A stretch of DNA of 64,000 bases from Fragilaria radians (lineage: Eukaryota > Bacillariophyta > Fragilariophyceae > Fragilariales > Fragilariaceae), in contig CAAAJI010000002.1 of the NCBI GenBank assembly GCA_900642245.1, positions 996,957 through 1,060,956 on the forward strand, read 5' to 3'. The first letter of the stretch is position 1. Each line of letters starts with the position of its first letter. The position numbers and the translations under genes were made by a program. Below, one piece after another: positions 43,517 to 54,486 of the stretch. Under the pieces are notes generated by a model. The model ran no database searches. It had not been told where the DNA came from and saw only the letters and a list, made by a program, of their open reading frames with translations.

Positions 43517-45831
43517 TTAGATAATTTGGGCTTGAACTAGCGACATGCGCGAACGAGAGTGAAATGGAAGTTGCAGGCTGGCAGCGAAAGAGGTGACAAG
43601 AAGTGCCTTTGCTTTTAATTCTTGCTTATTTCTCTCGAGAACATCAGAATTAGTATCATGATTGATTGTATGGATGTACTGTTGAAATAAAGAATCCATG
43701 TAAGCTTCCAAAACTGCTGGGAAAACGTTCTTCAAGGATTGATTCGACATCCTGAAGGCGTTGCATTTTGATTCCATTTTCTCTTTCGTTTGAGGAATTA
43801 TATCCAAACTTTCAACAATGCGCAACGCGTCTTTGAATTCATGGATTGCAAATTGATCAAAAAAATCAAATAATTTGAGAAGAATTTGGAATACATTTAC
43901 GAGATTGAGGCAATTCTTTGCCTCGATAACTTCCAGCGCTAGAGTTCGACGACCACGAAAGTGCCATTGTTCAAAATCTTGACATGCTTTGAGCCAGAAG
44001 CTGTATTTTTTTAGTAATGTGCAGATAATGATATGATTCATAAATTGATTTGATTCACTTACTCTTTTTCCGAATTAGTTCCAGCCAGTAGCAGCGATGA
44101 AAGTTTTTCGTTTAGAGTATTGATCAGGCTAATGTAGTTCTCAGCCAGATTTAATAATTCTAATGAATCTTTTTCATTTCCAATATCAGTGGCCACGATG
44201 GCAGCCTCTTCTAAAATCTGAGAGATCTCTTGCTTGCAAAAATATCGGGCTAATGCAGAATCCCCTTCACGACGAATACCGTTAGTGTCAATAGTTCCAG
44301 CGAGTTCTTCAAATTGACGAGAAATAACCAACAGCTCAGTGATTCTTTTGCGCTTTTCCTTGTTATCAGGAAGATGGACTAAATACGCTAAGGCTTGGGA
44401 TGGATTCAAATTTCGAGCAAAGTCAATCAAAAGGCTCGACAACAAGCAAGATGATGAGCTTTCGCCTAGATCACAGAATTCAGGCAAGAAAATCCCAAGA
44501 TGAGTTGCCTCCAATGCCCCAACATCACCGCCAACCTGGATAAGGTGAAGAATAGAGGATCGGTATTGTTGCGCCAGAAATAGTGGCATGGCATATGACC
44601 AAGCATTCGTTTCATTATTGCTTTCGAAGTATTTTGGTCCAAGTGTTTTTATTTCTTCTCCTAATTCAATCAAACACTTTAAAGTGTTTGAAGGGACAAG
44701 ACTTACTCGCAAGAGTGAAAAGTACATAAAATCTTCCGTGGTGGTACTAATCTTAAATGAACTTCCAGCTTCTTTGTTTCCGCTTAATAGAAATATACAA
44801 TAGTTCTCAAACTCATCGTTACCAATCAACTCTTTTCTTACCGGAGGAACAAAAATAAAACTGTTTTGATCCCAGACACAGGATAGCGAACCTTGATGTT
44901 GTGCATACGCATCTAGGATGTCAAGCAGACTATGATTGGCTTGGTGATACATCAATACACCTTTCGCGCTCGCAAAGTCTCCAATGCGAAGAAGATAGAA
45001 GATAATTGCCCAGTAGCTTGCCTTTTTTCCCAAAGTAAGATACACATAAGCCGCAATAGCGCTGGAAATTCCAGAATATTTCATTTCCTCAGTAATTTGG
45101 CCGTGTGCTGCGGCAATGCGTACTCGTTTGAACACATGGCTTTGAAATTGTCTTCCCAAATGCGACATGGTGGCCATCAGTCTTTCCATGGGTGTCTTGG
45201 CGTCTCGTTGCCGTAGAATGTGCAGTATCCTCCATGCCGCAACATAATTTGGTGAATCCAACGGCAGCTGGAGAAATTCAAGAATTGCCGAACCATCCTT
45301 CTTGATTTTCGTCATAACATTGACATGATCATCTAGTAATTGTTTCTTGACTTTTCCTTTCCATGCATCGTTCTGAACAAGACTATTCACCTTGTTTGCT
45401 ACCATAGACACCCCTAGCTTTGTGATTTCATCTTGTATAGTAACATATCTACGCTTCTCCTCCAGCCATAACTTCCGAGCCGTATTCGTCTGTCTAGTTT
45501 CACATCTTTCTCTCGAGAAGCGTTCTTCAAGAGATACTATAGACTTCATTACACCATTACGACGGTTATGGATCATATCTTCGAAGGAAGAAGGGAAATC
45601 CTTTTCAGCAGATTCTTTGGGAATGTGATAAATCAATTCATCGGAAAGTTTATGTATCCGCTGCAAGTTAAATCTGAAATTTTGTGATGAAATTTCGGTG
45701 CTGTTAATGATATCGAACTCAGATTGCATGGAAGGTGCTGATCCCCATGACGATGGCGTGGTGAATTTTTCTCTTAGAGTCCCTTCCATAGCCTCAATGC
45801 AACTTAGTAAAACGTATTTTTGTCGGGACAT
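43517..45831 (-). CDS. NUP93: Nucleoporin Nup93/Nic96
   Basis: Scaffold nucleoporin of the inner ring of the nuclear pore, alpha-helical throughout. Two exons: 44,063-45,831 and 43,517-44,000, with a 62-nt intron in phase (750 aa). Recognised by collinear similarity to Nup93 over the C-terminal two thirds: KKASYWAIIFYLLRIGDFAS, then SQALAYLVHLP, RITELLVISRQFEELAGTID, the KDALRIVESLDIIPQTKEKM segment, then SLKNVFPAVLEAYMDSLFQQ and a final KAKALLVTSFAASL...LVQAQII that mirrors the animal C-terminus. The N-terminus, expected to be coiled coil, is charged and helical here (SLEERFSRERCETRQ). Some animal and fungal homologues are longer at the N-terminus. No repeats of FG type, as expected. Confidence 0.92.
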
Positions 45832-45969
45832 TGTACTGGATGAAAACGGTGGATTTCACCCCCCCCCCCTACTTACTTGCTACTGTTTTCTTTGTTTTCT
45901 GGGTTATTTTTTAAGCAAGCCCTTTTGATGAATTGTGCAATGGTTCAACATAATACTGACAACGTGAGG

Positions 45970-46099
45970 GACAACTCTGTAGAAGCAAACTATACACGAG
46001 ACAAGACAAGCCTACAAAGATGAGCAACATCACTATGACAACTCTATAGAGCAAAATCTATAAATTAGACAAGACAAGCCTACAAAGCAACATCACTAT
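45970..46099. repeat. Two-unit imperfect tandem repeat (about 65 bp each)
   Basis: Both units start ACAACTCT(G/A)TAGA and share AGACAAGACAAGCCTACAAA and CAACATCACTATG. It lies in the space between Nup93 and the KH-domain gene. Confidence 0.8.
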
Positions 46100-46893
46100 G
46101 GTAAATTGTCTAGCCAGGAAAAACAACATCCCATATCACGATATACCAGTATCACCTCTGAAAATATGCAATATGGGAGAAGCAAGATACCCTAAACTTG
46201 GCTCCCCTCTAAGGAGTTTATTGACGCTTCTGACTGAGTTCATATTCCTACTTTGGAGGACTACTACTCAGAAAGAGCTTGAGCCTAGTGAAATACCAAG
46301 GGGATAACAATTGGGCTTCTCAAAACCTGTGATGAGTACGTGTCCCTAAAATCAGGAACTTATCTCCTCTGGAATCTTTTTGAAGAATTGAAGAATTTGG
46401 TCACAAATTAAAGAAATCTAGATGGTACACCAGTGGTAACCAGTTTTTATGTTGAGCGATTCAAGCGTAGAATTGGATAAAACTCCTCAATTTGGCTCGG
46501 TTGCTATCAGAACATAAATGGGAGGTAGTCTGGCATTGAAATCTACAGGGATCATCCACAGAAACTGGAATCACTCTACATATTTGGCGTTCGCGAATAA
46601 GACTATAATAAAATGCAAATCATAATTATTGTTGCACATTCATACCGGAAATTGAAGGATGCACTGTTTATGGTGATGATACCTTTCGTCCTCAAATTTG
46701 CGGCGGTACGAGCACAAGGAAATGTTAAGCTCATTACCTATTCTTTGTTTCACCAGTTATTGGAGACGAAGACGTAGCAAGTATTTCGAGAACTACTACT
46801 GTTTGTGGTGTCCCAACCTCAATACGTCGGCATACTCTAGAGTAGATTGAGTACTTTCTTAACTAGAAAACTAGTGCTTAGAATCGTTTGAAT
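46100..46893. other. Region upstream of KH/WW gene; no gene recognised
   Basis: A short open frame at 46,098-46,307 has a faint retroelement feel but no motif. The promoter of the KH/WW gene must be within this stretch. An upstream in-frame TTG is present at 46,888 but the ATG at 46,894 is the likely start. Confidence 0.4.
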
Positions 46894-48901
46894 ATGATGT
46901 CTGATGAGTCCACAAAAAGAGAAAGGGATGAGAATCATAACTCCTCATCTTTGGCAGAGGAGGATGAGTGTCCAGAGGCAAAAAAAATAAAGTTGGAGGG
47001 TGCAATCGACGAGGATACTGTCCTTGAACTCACCAATTCCATTTTAGCTCCTCCTGAACTAGATTCTGGAGCTGACCATAACTCCTTTACTGAGCCTACG
47101 AGCTTGGATGAGCGTGAGGATGATAAAAAGTGTATTGAAGATATCCAATCGAAGCTAAAAAACACCGAGAACGATCCCTCGGTGCTAGAAGACAAGGTGT
47201 ATGTGGAAGAACAACCTGATGAGTTGAGAAACGACGAAAGCGCATTCCATTCAAAGGAAGGACATTCTTTCGAGAGATTAGAGGACTTGGAGAATATTCA
47301 GGAGAATATTCATGGAGGTTCAATTCTGTCTCAATCTCAAGATAAAGAACTTAATACTGAGCCAAATGAGCCATTATCTTTGTCGAATCCGAATGCAATC
47401 GTAGAGGAACGCGGTGAGATTTCTGCTCAATATGTTGGAAAGGTAATAGGTAAAGGTGGAGAAATGTTACGTGATCTACAAGCTCGCTCAGGATGCCGAT
47501 TGGATGTTGATCAAAATGTACCTCACGGTCATCCAAGAATACTTACATATCGTGGGACGAGGAAAAAGGTGGATCTTGCAAAACAAATGGTAGGCATAAT
47601 CGTTCCTCTTAGACGCTTTATTGATCGAACTAACTATTTGTTTCAGGTAGCAACTTTGTGCACTCCTCAAGGAAATGAAACCACCTTACCTCTTGGATCT
47701 GCTACTAGAAAAGACTTAGCAGTCCCTGCAACTGCTGTTGGCAAGATTATTGGACGGTCAGGTGAGATGGTAAGAGAGCTACAGTCAAGATCACAGGCAA
47801 AGATTCAGGTGGATCATACCGTCAAAGGATTCAAGGCAGACACTCGTTTGGTTTCCATCGTCGGGACACCAGAAGCAGTGGTTAAAGCTGAAGAAATGAT
47901 TTCATTTCTTGTGGCAAATCCCCTACTTGATGCCATGAAAGCGATCAAGATGTTGGTCGAGGATAAGATGCACAGAGGTGGAAAATGGGGAAGTGGTCCT
48001 CCATATCTAAATATGCCGAATCAAGGTCAAAATATGACTCCTGTTGATTCGAGCTACAATCAGCAGCAACCCGTAGCCCAGCATTATGGAGCGCCTCCTT
48101 TTCATACAGCTGGTCCGTCAACTGGTCATGGCTATGTAGTTCCTTCGCAGTTGCAATTTGGTGGGTATATTGAAAGGATACAGGAAACTGAATACTTCCC
48201 TGCTGCAAAAATTTACATGGGTCGCATTATTGGACAGAAAGGAGTAACCATCAACGACTTACAAAAGCGGTCGGGATGTGACATACAAATAAATCAGGAT
48301 GTACCTCCGGGAAGCGACTGCATAATCACAATCAAGGGTTTCCGACAAAGTATTGAAATTGCCAAACAGATGCTGCGTGAGATAATAGAAATGGGACCTG
48401 ACCATCCATATGCTGGAGGCGGAGGCCGTAAGTCAAATTCTATGTCTTTTTTTGGCATGTCATTCCTTGAAACTAACTGTCTCATTTCAAGAGTATACTG
48501 GTATTCATAACCAGAACGACTTTCGTCAGGCTAGTACTCATCAATACATCCCCCAACCTATCGTTACCATGTATGGAACCTATCAACATCCTGGGCATCA
48601 ACCTAGGCAACCAATCTATGGAGGACATCAACCACCCTATAGCCATCAATCCCCATTAGAAAATTATGGACAGATTCACGCAGCATATGGAATACCACCA
48701 TTTCAAAGCGTTACAGGTTTTCCGCAAGCAACTACCGCCACTTACAATTCTACGTTACCTCATCAAGCTCACATATCCGCAAATGTATCGGCTCCAGTTG
48801 CTTTTGCATGGAAGTCAGCAACAGCTGCTGATGGTCAGATCTACTATTATAATGAAAAGACTGGAGAGACACAATGGGACAAACCCGCTGGAATGCCGTA
48901 A
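46894..48901 (+). CDS. RNA-binding protein with three KH domains and a C-terminal WW domain
   Basis: Three exons: 46,894-47,589; 47,647-48,427; 48,492-48,901 (628 aa). The first 170 residues are acidic. KH1: QYVGKVIGKGGEMLRDLQAR with GxxG = GKGG. KH2: ATAVGKIIGRSGEMVRELQS (GRSG). KH3: IYMGRIIGQKGVTINDLQKR (GQKG). All three GxxG loops are intact. The tail is rich in Pro, Gln, His and Tyr, and ends in a WW domain, WKSATAADGQIYYYNEKTGE followed by TQWDKP. KH proteins bind single-stranded nucleic acid and WW binds proline-rich ligands, an arrangement seen in FUBP/KSRP-like and splicing-associated factors, so a role in splicing or mRNA control is likely. Intron 1 (57 nt) is a multiple of three with no stop codon, so retained reads would still encode protein. 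Confidence 0.9.
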
Positions 48902-51119
48902 GATTGTTTGCAGTCATTTTCGTTTGTTGTTCATCTCGTATCGGTTGTAAGAAACATCATATGTTTTGTGAATTTCGTCCAAATCCAGATTTTGCTACGT
49001 TGAGATAAATCTTTGCAAACCAGAATTTCAAGTTAATTGTGTGTACTTCTTACATGAACAAAGTATTTTTATGTGTTTTATGACATGTTGTGTTCATTGA
49101 ATGATTGATCCAAGTATATCACTCGACTCAATCATTTTTGTTGATGCTATCTGAACTTTGTTCCCAAAGTTATATGAATTGTCTTGTTTGAAAACAATAC
49201 TTTTTGTTGTTGGATAACATCTCTTTGAGATGCCTTGTTTTTTCTTTGTCTTCAGAATCAATGTTGTATTTTCTTCACTTTGACTCTAAAATTTTCTTTG
49301 AGAGCATTTTGAACAATCTTTAAGGCAGATGATGCTACTTACTTCGAAAAATCATAGACAATTTACAAATAAATAGTCAATTAAGTTATTGGAAAATCCA
49401 TGACAGAATAGTATCACACCTCTAATTGCAATTTTAATGCTTTTCATTTTGAATGCCATACCCAAAATTTCCGAGTCCCAAAATTCACGTAGGGATAACA
49501 TTTTGTGTGTTGGATACTTTTTGATGATGCCTCTTTAACTGAAGCTACTAATCTCCAATTTTGTAGTAGGGACATTTATTTCTCTATCTTATTTTAGAGA
49601 AAGTTACTAATTGAGTATTGTTAACACCTTTTTATCCCAGTTGGCCTTAAAAATCAATGTATTAATGATTGTGACTAAACCTTTCCAAGGTATGTCAATT
49701 TTATTTCAAATTTGCTTGATTTTGCTCCCATTGTCAAAGGCAACAATTAGACGATCAGAAAGCATTGATGATTGATTGTGTCAATGACAATTCCAATCCA
49801 TATTGTTTTAAGTGTTAGCCAAGGAGCTCTGCTCGTTTAATGCTTTATGTCTGACTATTTACATCTGAGTGATTAAGCATGTACTAGGTGCTGTTTTATG
49901 CATTTATTTAATACTTTTGTTTTCTTTTGCTGTTGTCCTTTTCGTAAAGAATTATGCTTTGATGCTCAAAGAAATTGTATTCCATGTAGGAACGTTCTAG
50001 AACCACTGAGTATTTGTTATCTGAAATTGTCTGAAGGGACAAGTACTAACTATTGCATAGCAATAAACAGCAAGTTTCGGTGCTTTGATAGTCATTGAAA
50101 ATATTTTTATAGACAGTTGTACTTTATGGGTTCAAATAATTTGGTTGCATGTATACGTTTTAAAACCAATGATAAGGTAAGTGAATAACACTGAGCTACC
50201 TTGATTATTTAATTCTGGGAATTATTCTCGATTTTTCTATTTCTGTTCTGTTGTACACTGTTAGGGGTTAGGGGTTATATGATTATACAAAAGTAGCAAT
50301 TTTGTAGAAAGTGCTATTTGTTATTCAAGTGTAACATTCCTTTGTATCCATGGACAACTACTATAGGCTATTGAAAATCCCTCCTTACATTTTTATAAGA
50401 AGGATTCGTGCTCTTCCTACTAGTAATATAAACTAGAGGTTTTAAGTGTAATAAGCTATTTTTAGTCCAATAATTTCTTTTCAAATATCATTGTCTAATG
50501 AAAGACTGTATGATTGACCATGGGGGGAGGGGTCCTAAGGATCTGTTTTATTTTCATGAAATAAGACTGAAATAGATTATTTTCTCTTTCTGATCCTCGT
50601 TAATATTTTGCACATAGAAATGCTCATCCACATTTCTGCTTGTTCCCTGCCTTCTTGGAGGACAACAAACATCTCCAATTATCATTTGCCCTATGAGTGA
50701 AAAACGAAAGGCCTATATTATAAGTATTCAAAATACAAGACCTTTGCTCTAGATCGGCGTGTTCTGTTCTAAAGTGCCATTTATATCCATTGTTTGCAAT
50801 TGAGGCATAATTCTTCTACCTGGACGGAAGATAGCACATGATGAACCTCATATTTGAGTCATTAGCAATAAGCCAAACAAACCCTGCTCTGGTTTCTGTT
50901 GTCTCGCACTCATGCTTGACGTGACCCATTCCAAGGGTGCCTTTATGATGAAATTAGCATTTATTTACCTTGCAAGCGCTCCACCAATTCGTCGCGATAC
51001 TGGCGGAGCGTTAAGGAGAGGATTTACCAAGCCCTTATTGTTGAATGAGCTACCTGAATTAAACGATTCCGCTTCAGCATTATAATTGACACCCAGTACT
51101 AACTATACTCTCACCGAAA
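48902..51119. other. AT-rich intergenic, no gene recognised
   Basis: 2.2 kb of low-GC sequence with no open frame above about 70 codons and no recognisable motif. It holds the 3' end of the KH/WW gene. A G-rich run (GGGGGGAGGGG) occurs at 50,522. Confidence 0.5.
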
Positions 51120-51474
51120 AAATCTATAACAGAGATTAATTCAAGAGATGTTATCTTGTACCAGCATTTGGAGACGTCCATGTTTTTTCCCGTTCGCAAA
51201 TTTTAGATCTAAAATTAGGTGATAATTAATCACATGTGTTTCACGAACTTATTTATAATTAATGTGTTTATCTCTAAATGAAGAGGAGTCAAAAATATTT
51301 GACAAGCTGGCATAGCAAAGGACAATAAATAAAAGACTGATCCAAATAAATATTTTCATAATGAAAAATTAGTCAGTCAAGACTTAGATCTTTCAAGATT
51401 TGAAAAAAGAGTAGTTTTTCATAATTTCCTTAAAATAGGACATAATTTTTCTTTCTCAATTCTCACATTGAGCA
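51120..51474 (-). repeat. Solo, truncated LTR of the nested element family
   Basis: Inverted copy of the 1,778-2,253 / 4,244-4,676 LTR: it runs from CTATAACAGAGATTAATTCA to TCAATTCTCACATTGAGCA. The LTR start (TGCTC...) is at 51,474; the other end is missing about 50 bases. No internal sequence or second LTR is nearby. Confidence 0.8.
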
Positions 51475-51706
51475 CACGGTATCTTAAAGAATTGTTATGT
51501 ATTTGATACGGCCGATTTTCTCATGCTCATGTATACTAAGACAATCTAGTTTAGTTTATTCTGTAGATAGGTTTGTAAACTCCTTAAATTATCCGTTCTA
51601 TAATACTGTAATCCTTATAGTTTATCCTTAAATCAACTTGCACTTTTCTCTTCGACATTGACTTATCTTAGATCCTCTAAAATCGTTTCATTTTTAAGTT
51701 TCCAAA

Positions 51707-51942
51707 ATAGTTTTTGCTTCTTTCACTGCAATACGACACACAGATTTTAAACGTATTATTGCGTATACTTCTGTAGCTCACATGAATTTGGTAGTTTTAG
51801 GAATTTTTAGCTTTAACTCTATAGGGTTAGCAGGTTCTATCATACAAAATTTGAGTCATGGATTTTTAGCTAGTGCTTTATTTTTGTTAATTGGCGTTGT
51901 TTATGATCGTCATGGTTCTCAAATGGTTAAGTATTACGGAGA
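51707..51942 (+). pseudogene. Nuclear insertion of mitochondrial DNA: nad4 fragment
   Basis: Encodes a collinear piece of NADH dehydrogenase subunit 4: TAIRHTDFKRIIAYTSVAHM, then NLVVLGIFSFN, LSHGFLASALFLLIGVVYDR and HGSQMVKYYG. This is the conserved region around the SHGxxSxALF motif of Nad4. About 75 codons survive without stops, so the transfer is recent. Codon use is strongly AT-biased, unlike flanking host genes. It is followed by unidentified sequence and then by nad1 in the opposite orientation. Confidence 0.87.
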
Positions 51943-52014
51943 CTTTTTGATAGGAGTACAAGAGTCTAGAAAAACATGTGAACTTATTTTGAGAGAAATA
52001 AAATCTTTTTTAGA

Positions 52015-52285
52015 AATATTTGACGTTATACCCTGATACAAGTTCAGCTTCAGCTTCTGGCAAATCAAAGGGATGTCTATTGGTTTCAGCTAGCATAGAT
52101 ACATTGAATATAATAAACATAGGAAACAGGGGTAACACATACCACCCACCACTCTGAGCCAAAACTATTTCTGTTAAATTAAAAGAACCTGCACCAGCAG
52201 ATATGCTTAATAAAACAAATCCAATCAAGATTTCATAAGATATCATTTGAGATGCTGATCTTAGTGTTCCTAAAGTGATTAATTG
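52015..52285 (-). pseudogene. Nuclear insertion of mitochondrial DNA: nad1 fragment
   Basis: Encodes a piece of NADH dehydrogenase subunit 1: TLGTLRSASQMISYEILIGF, SGGWYVLPLFPMFIIFNVSM and LAETNRHPFDLPEAEAELVS, the hallmark LAETNRxPFDLxEAEAELVxGYN motif of Nad1. No stops over about 90 codons. The upstream side joins a phage-type RNA polymerase-like sequence without a gap, on the same strand. Since only fragments of nad4 and nad1 are present, in opposite orientations, and the surroundings are nuclear genes, this is a rearranged NUMT and not organellar DNA. Confidence 0.87.
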
Positions 52286-52544
52286 TATACTTGTGTTTTT
52301 CATGCATCTGTATAATTAAATAATGCATAACAGCTGCGTCTATACTATGAATCAAGTAAGCAAGAAATTTCAGTTTATGATCGTTAACATCAAGTATTTC
52401 TTTTCCACCAACAGTCATCAAAGTCTCAACTCTATATGATAATTGTTCTTTTGTGACAGGGTTGAATCCTTTTTGTGTGATGCTTTTATGTTTGAATCCT
52501 CTCCAACAAAGTTGTTCTCCCTTCAGATTATTTATGCAAGACAA
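52283..52544 (-). pseudogene. Phage-type (T7-like, mitochondrial plasmid-like) RNA polymerase fragment
   Basis: An open frame of about 85 codons contains GKEILDVNDHKLKFLAYLIH, then SIDAAVMHYLIIQMHEKHKY and TINH, just where single-subunit RNA polymerases have the conserved NxxHSxDxxxM(x)n followed by the HD motif. The fragment ends before the expected HD and is fused in frame overlap to nad1. Such polymerases are encoded by linear mitochondrial plasmids in fungi and some algae and by nuclear genes for mitochondria, so this probably travelled with the mitochondrial DNA. The identification rests on a short motif and should be tested. Confidence 0.5.
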
Positions 52545-52574
52545 GACGGTTCGAACAAGGTGTGTTTGATATGG

Positions 52575-52982
52575 TTAAATGATTGTCAATATTGAGTGAG
52601 TGAGGACGAAAAAACAGATCAGACATTCCAAATTCAACGGAAATGACCGTAAAATGGCGTCGGCGCCATTGTCCTCTTCTTCCTTCCCGTATTTTTCACA
52701 AAATAAACACTTCACAGATACCACATCCTTCGTTGTACAGTCTCTAGATGCAATTTTCACTCCAAACTTGTCAATCCATGAGGTCTGAAAGCTTTTGCAA
52801 GCAGAATTCGACGGCATCACGAGCAAAATGTCATGCCTTATTTTCGGTGGAATCACAACCAATGGTTTCGGGGGGTCCACCGAAAATAACCCGAATCCCC
52901 GAAAATAAACAGGCCTGCCCGCCACTTTAGTGTTTGCCCCAAAAACAGTATAGTTGACATACTGTACCTTATTCGTACTCAC
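52575..52982 (-). other. Unidentified open frame with zinc-finger-like CxxC and a 13-bp hairpin
   Basis: 135 codons. The C-terminal half reads SWIDKFGVKIASRDCTTKDV, then SVKCLFCEKYGKEEED; a short C-x2-C preceded by an aromatic-rich stretch is reminiscent of zinc fingers at the N-termini of transposases, but no firm family match. The N-terminal half is built on an inverted repeat (TTATTTTCGGTGG at 52,838-52,850 and its complement at 52,877-52,889), so it may be a transposon end, not coding. Confidence 0.3.
52838..52889. repeat. 13-bp perfect inverted repeat (hairpin)
   Basis: TTATTTTCGGTGG and CCACCGAAAATAA with a 26-base loop. A further CCGAAAATAA copy follows at about 52,899. Confidence 0.7.
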
Positions 52983-53028
52983 ATATGACCACCTGAATTA
53001 TTAGAGTAACCTTAACGTTGGTCCAATA

Positions 53029-53125
53029 TAATCCAGCTTTTCATCCAACTTTTCAATTAATGTTAAATAATGTTTCTACATTTGATGAACTCTGATCCTG
53101 TCAATAGTTTGGTTATGCAATCAAG
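53029..53125. repeat. 97-bp direct repeat, left copy
   Basis: Perfectly repeated at 53,683-53,779 (offset 654 bp). Begins TAATCCAGCTTTTCATCC and ends TTATGCAATCAAG. The 557-bp spacer has no recognisable coding. It could be the terminal repeats of a small TRIM-like element or a segmental duplication. Confidence 0.9.
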
Positions 53126-53682
53126 CCAAACTTTATATTGTCTACCTTAAAACTTTCCTGATTGATATTCGATCAAGATATTGTATCTTGGAAAAAGAAG
53201 ACATTAAGAAAGAAGGCATTACCAGTAGTTTTTCTTTCCACTATTTCAAGGAAAGTCATATAGCATCCGCGTTTCTACAAAATCAAAGTAAACCTTTCAG
53301 GAGGTTGCTAGAAACAGCTTTTGAATTGATATGAAATATGGTGATAAAATCCGAGCAGTAAGCGGAAACAGGATCTTGGAATGGTACTACAGCACAGTAC
53401 TCCAAAAAGGCTGAAATTTGACTTGAAGGTTACATTAATACAATGATCAACGACTTTCTCGAAACGTTTAAGTAGTAAAATTGTCCTTGAAACAAAAATT
53501 AATTTCTCAAGAGCATAATCATTTTATAATTTTTTTCAAAAAGTTTCAAGCATGACCCATCAGTTACAATTACAATGAAACTGAAAATTATCGGAATAAC
53601 AAGTTCAGGGAAGACAACAAGACAGTTGCAATTAAAGTGTTTTCATACTACGGATGTAATTGAAAGAAAAGTGATTAGCGTG

Positions 53683-53779
53683 TAATCCAGCTTTTCATCC
53701 AACTTTTCAATTAATGTTAAATAATGTTTCTACATTTGATGAACTCTGATCCTGTCAATAGTTTGGTTATGCAATCAAG
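53683..53779. repeat. 97-bp direct repeat, right copy
   Basis: Identical by eye to 53,029-53,125. No TG...CA ends and no clear target duplication, so LTR status is uncertain. Confidence 0.9.
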
Positions 53780-54003
53780 TTAGTGGAACAGTCCCTCAAA
53801 AACTTCTACGGACCTCGCTATAATTGAAGCGTCATTAATTTTTCTAAATTACATCATTAAAATCAATCTCAGGGCATTAATTCGATTTTACGTCCATACT
53901 GTAAAGGGATATGACTAAGCGCTTGCTACGAATTGATCGTTTAATAGCGTGAAATGTAGCACAATGTTGAGTAAGATTTGAAAAAAGTATGTTGCATGAT
54001 CAA

Positions 54004-54482
54004 CCCTTTGAGACCGGAAAATTTTGAAATGCAATTTATCGCCTTTACTGGAGCCAATCAAAATCAACCGATTGTAGCCAATCAAAATGCCATTTCCAAA
54101 CCCACATATGCCCTGAACTTTACTTCGGATATGGATGTGTTGTAATTCTCTTTTAGCCTTGCAAATATCCATTGGCAAAGCATATTCAAATACCGTCTTG
54201 TAAAAAAAAAGATGTCCCTAACTCGTTGTAAACTACATTGCTCGTCCTTTCGATTGATACAAATTTCAGGTGTTTAAATGGGATACTGACAACGCACAAA
54301 AAAGAAAGAGTCACAACTGATTCTACTCAAATGCGATATATCGCCAATTACACACCGACGCCTCTCCGTCATGGTTTCGACCAATCAAAGGCACTCAAAG
54401 ACCACCTCTACACATCCACCGACCAATAGATTTTATTCATAAAACGCGATATATCGCCTTTGAAATTTCCGGTCTCAAAGGG
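54004..54482. mobile_element. piggyBac-type MITE, 479 bp
   Basis: Perfect 17-bp terminal inverted repeats, CCCTTTGAGACCGGAAA at 54,004-54,020 and its complement at 54,466-54,482. The right end is followed by TTAA (54,483-54,486) and the left end preceded by TCAA (54,000-54,003), one mutation from TTAA, the target site of piggyBac elements, whose TIRs also begin CCC. The palindrome GCGATATATCGC occurs twice inside near the right end. No transposase, so non-autonomous. Confidence 0.85.
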
Positions 54483-54486
54483 TTAA

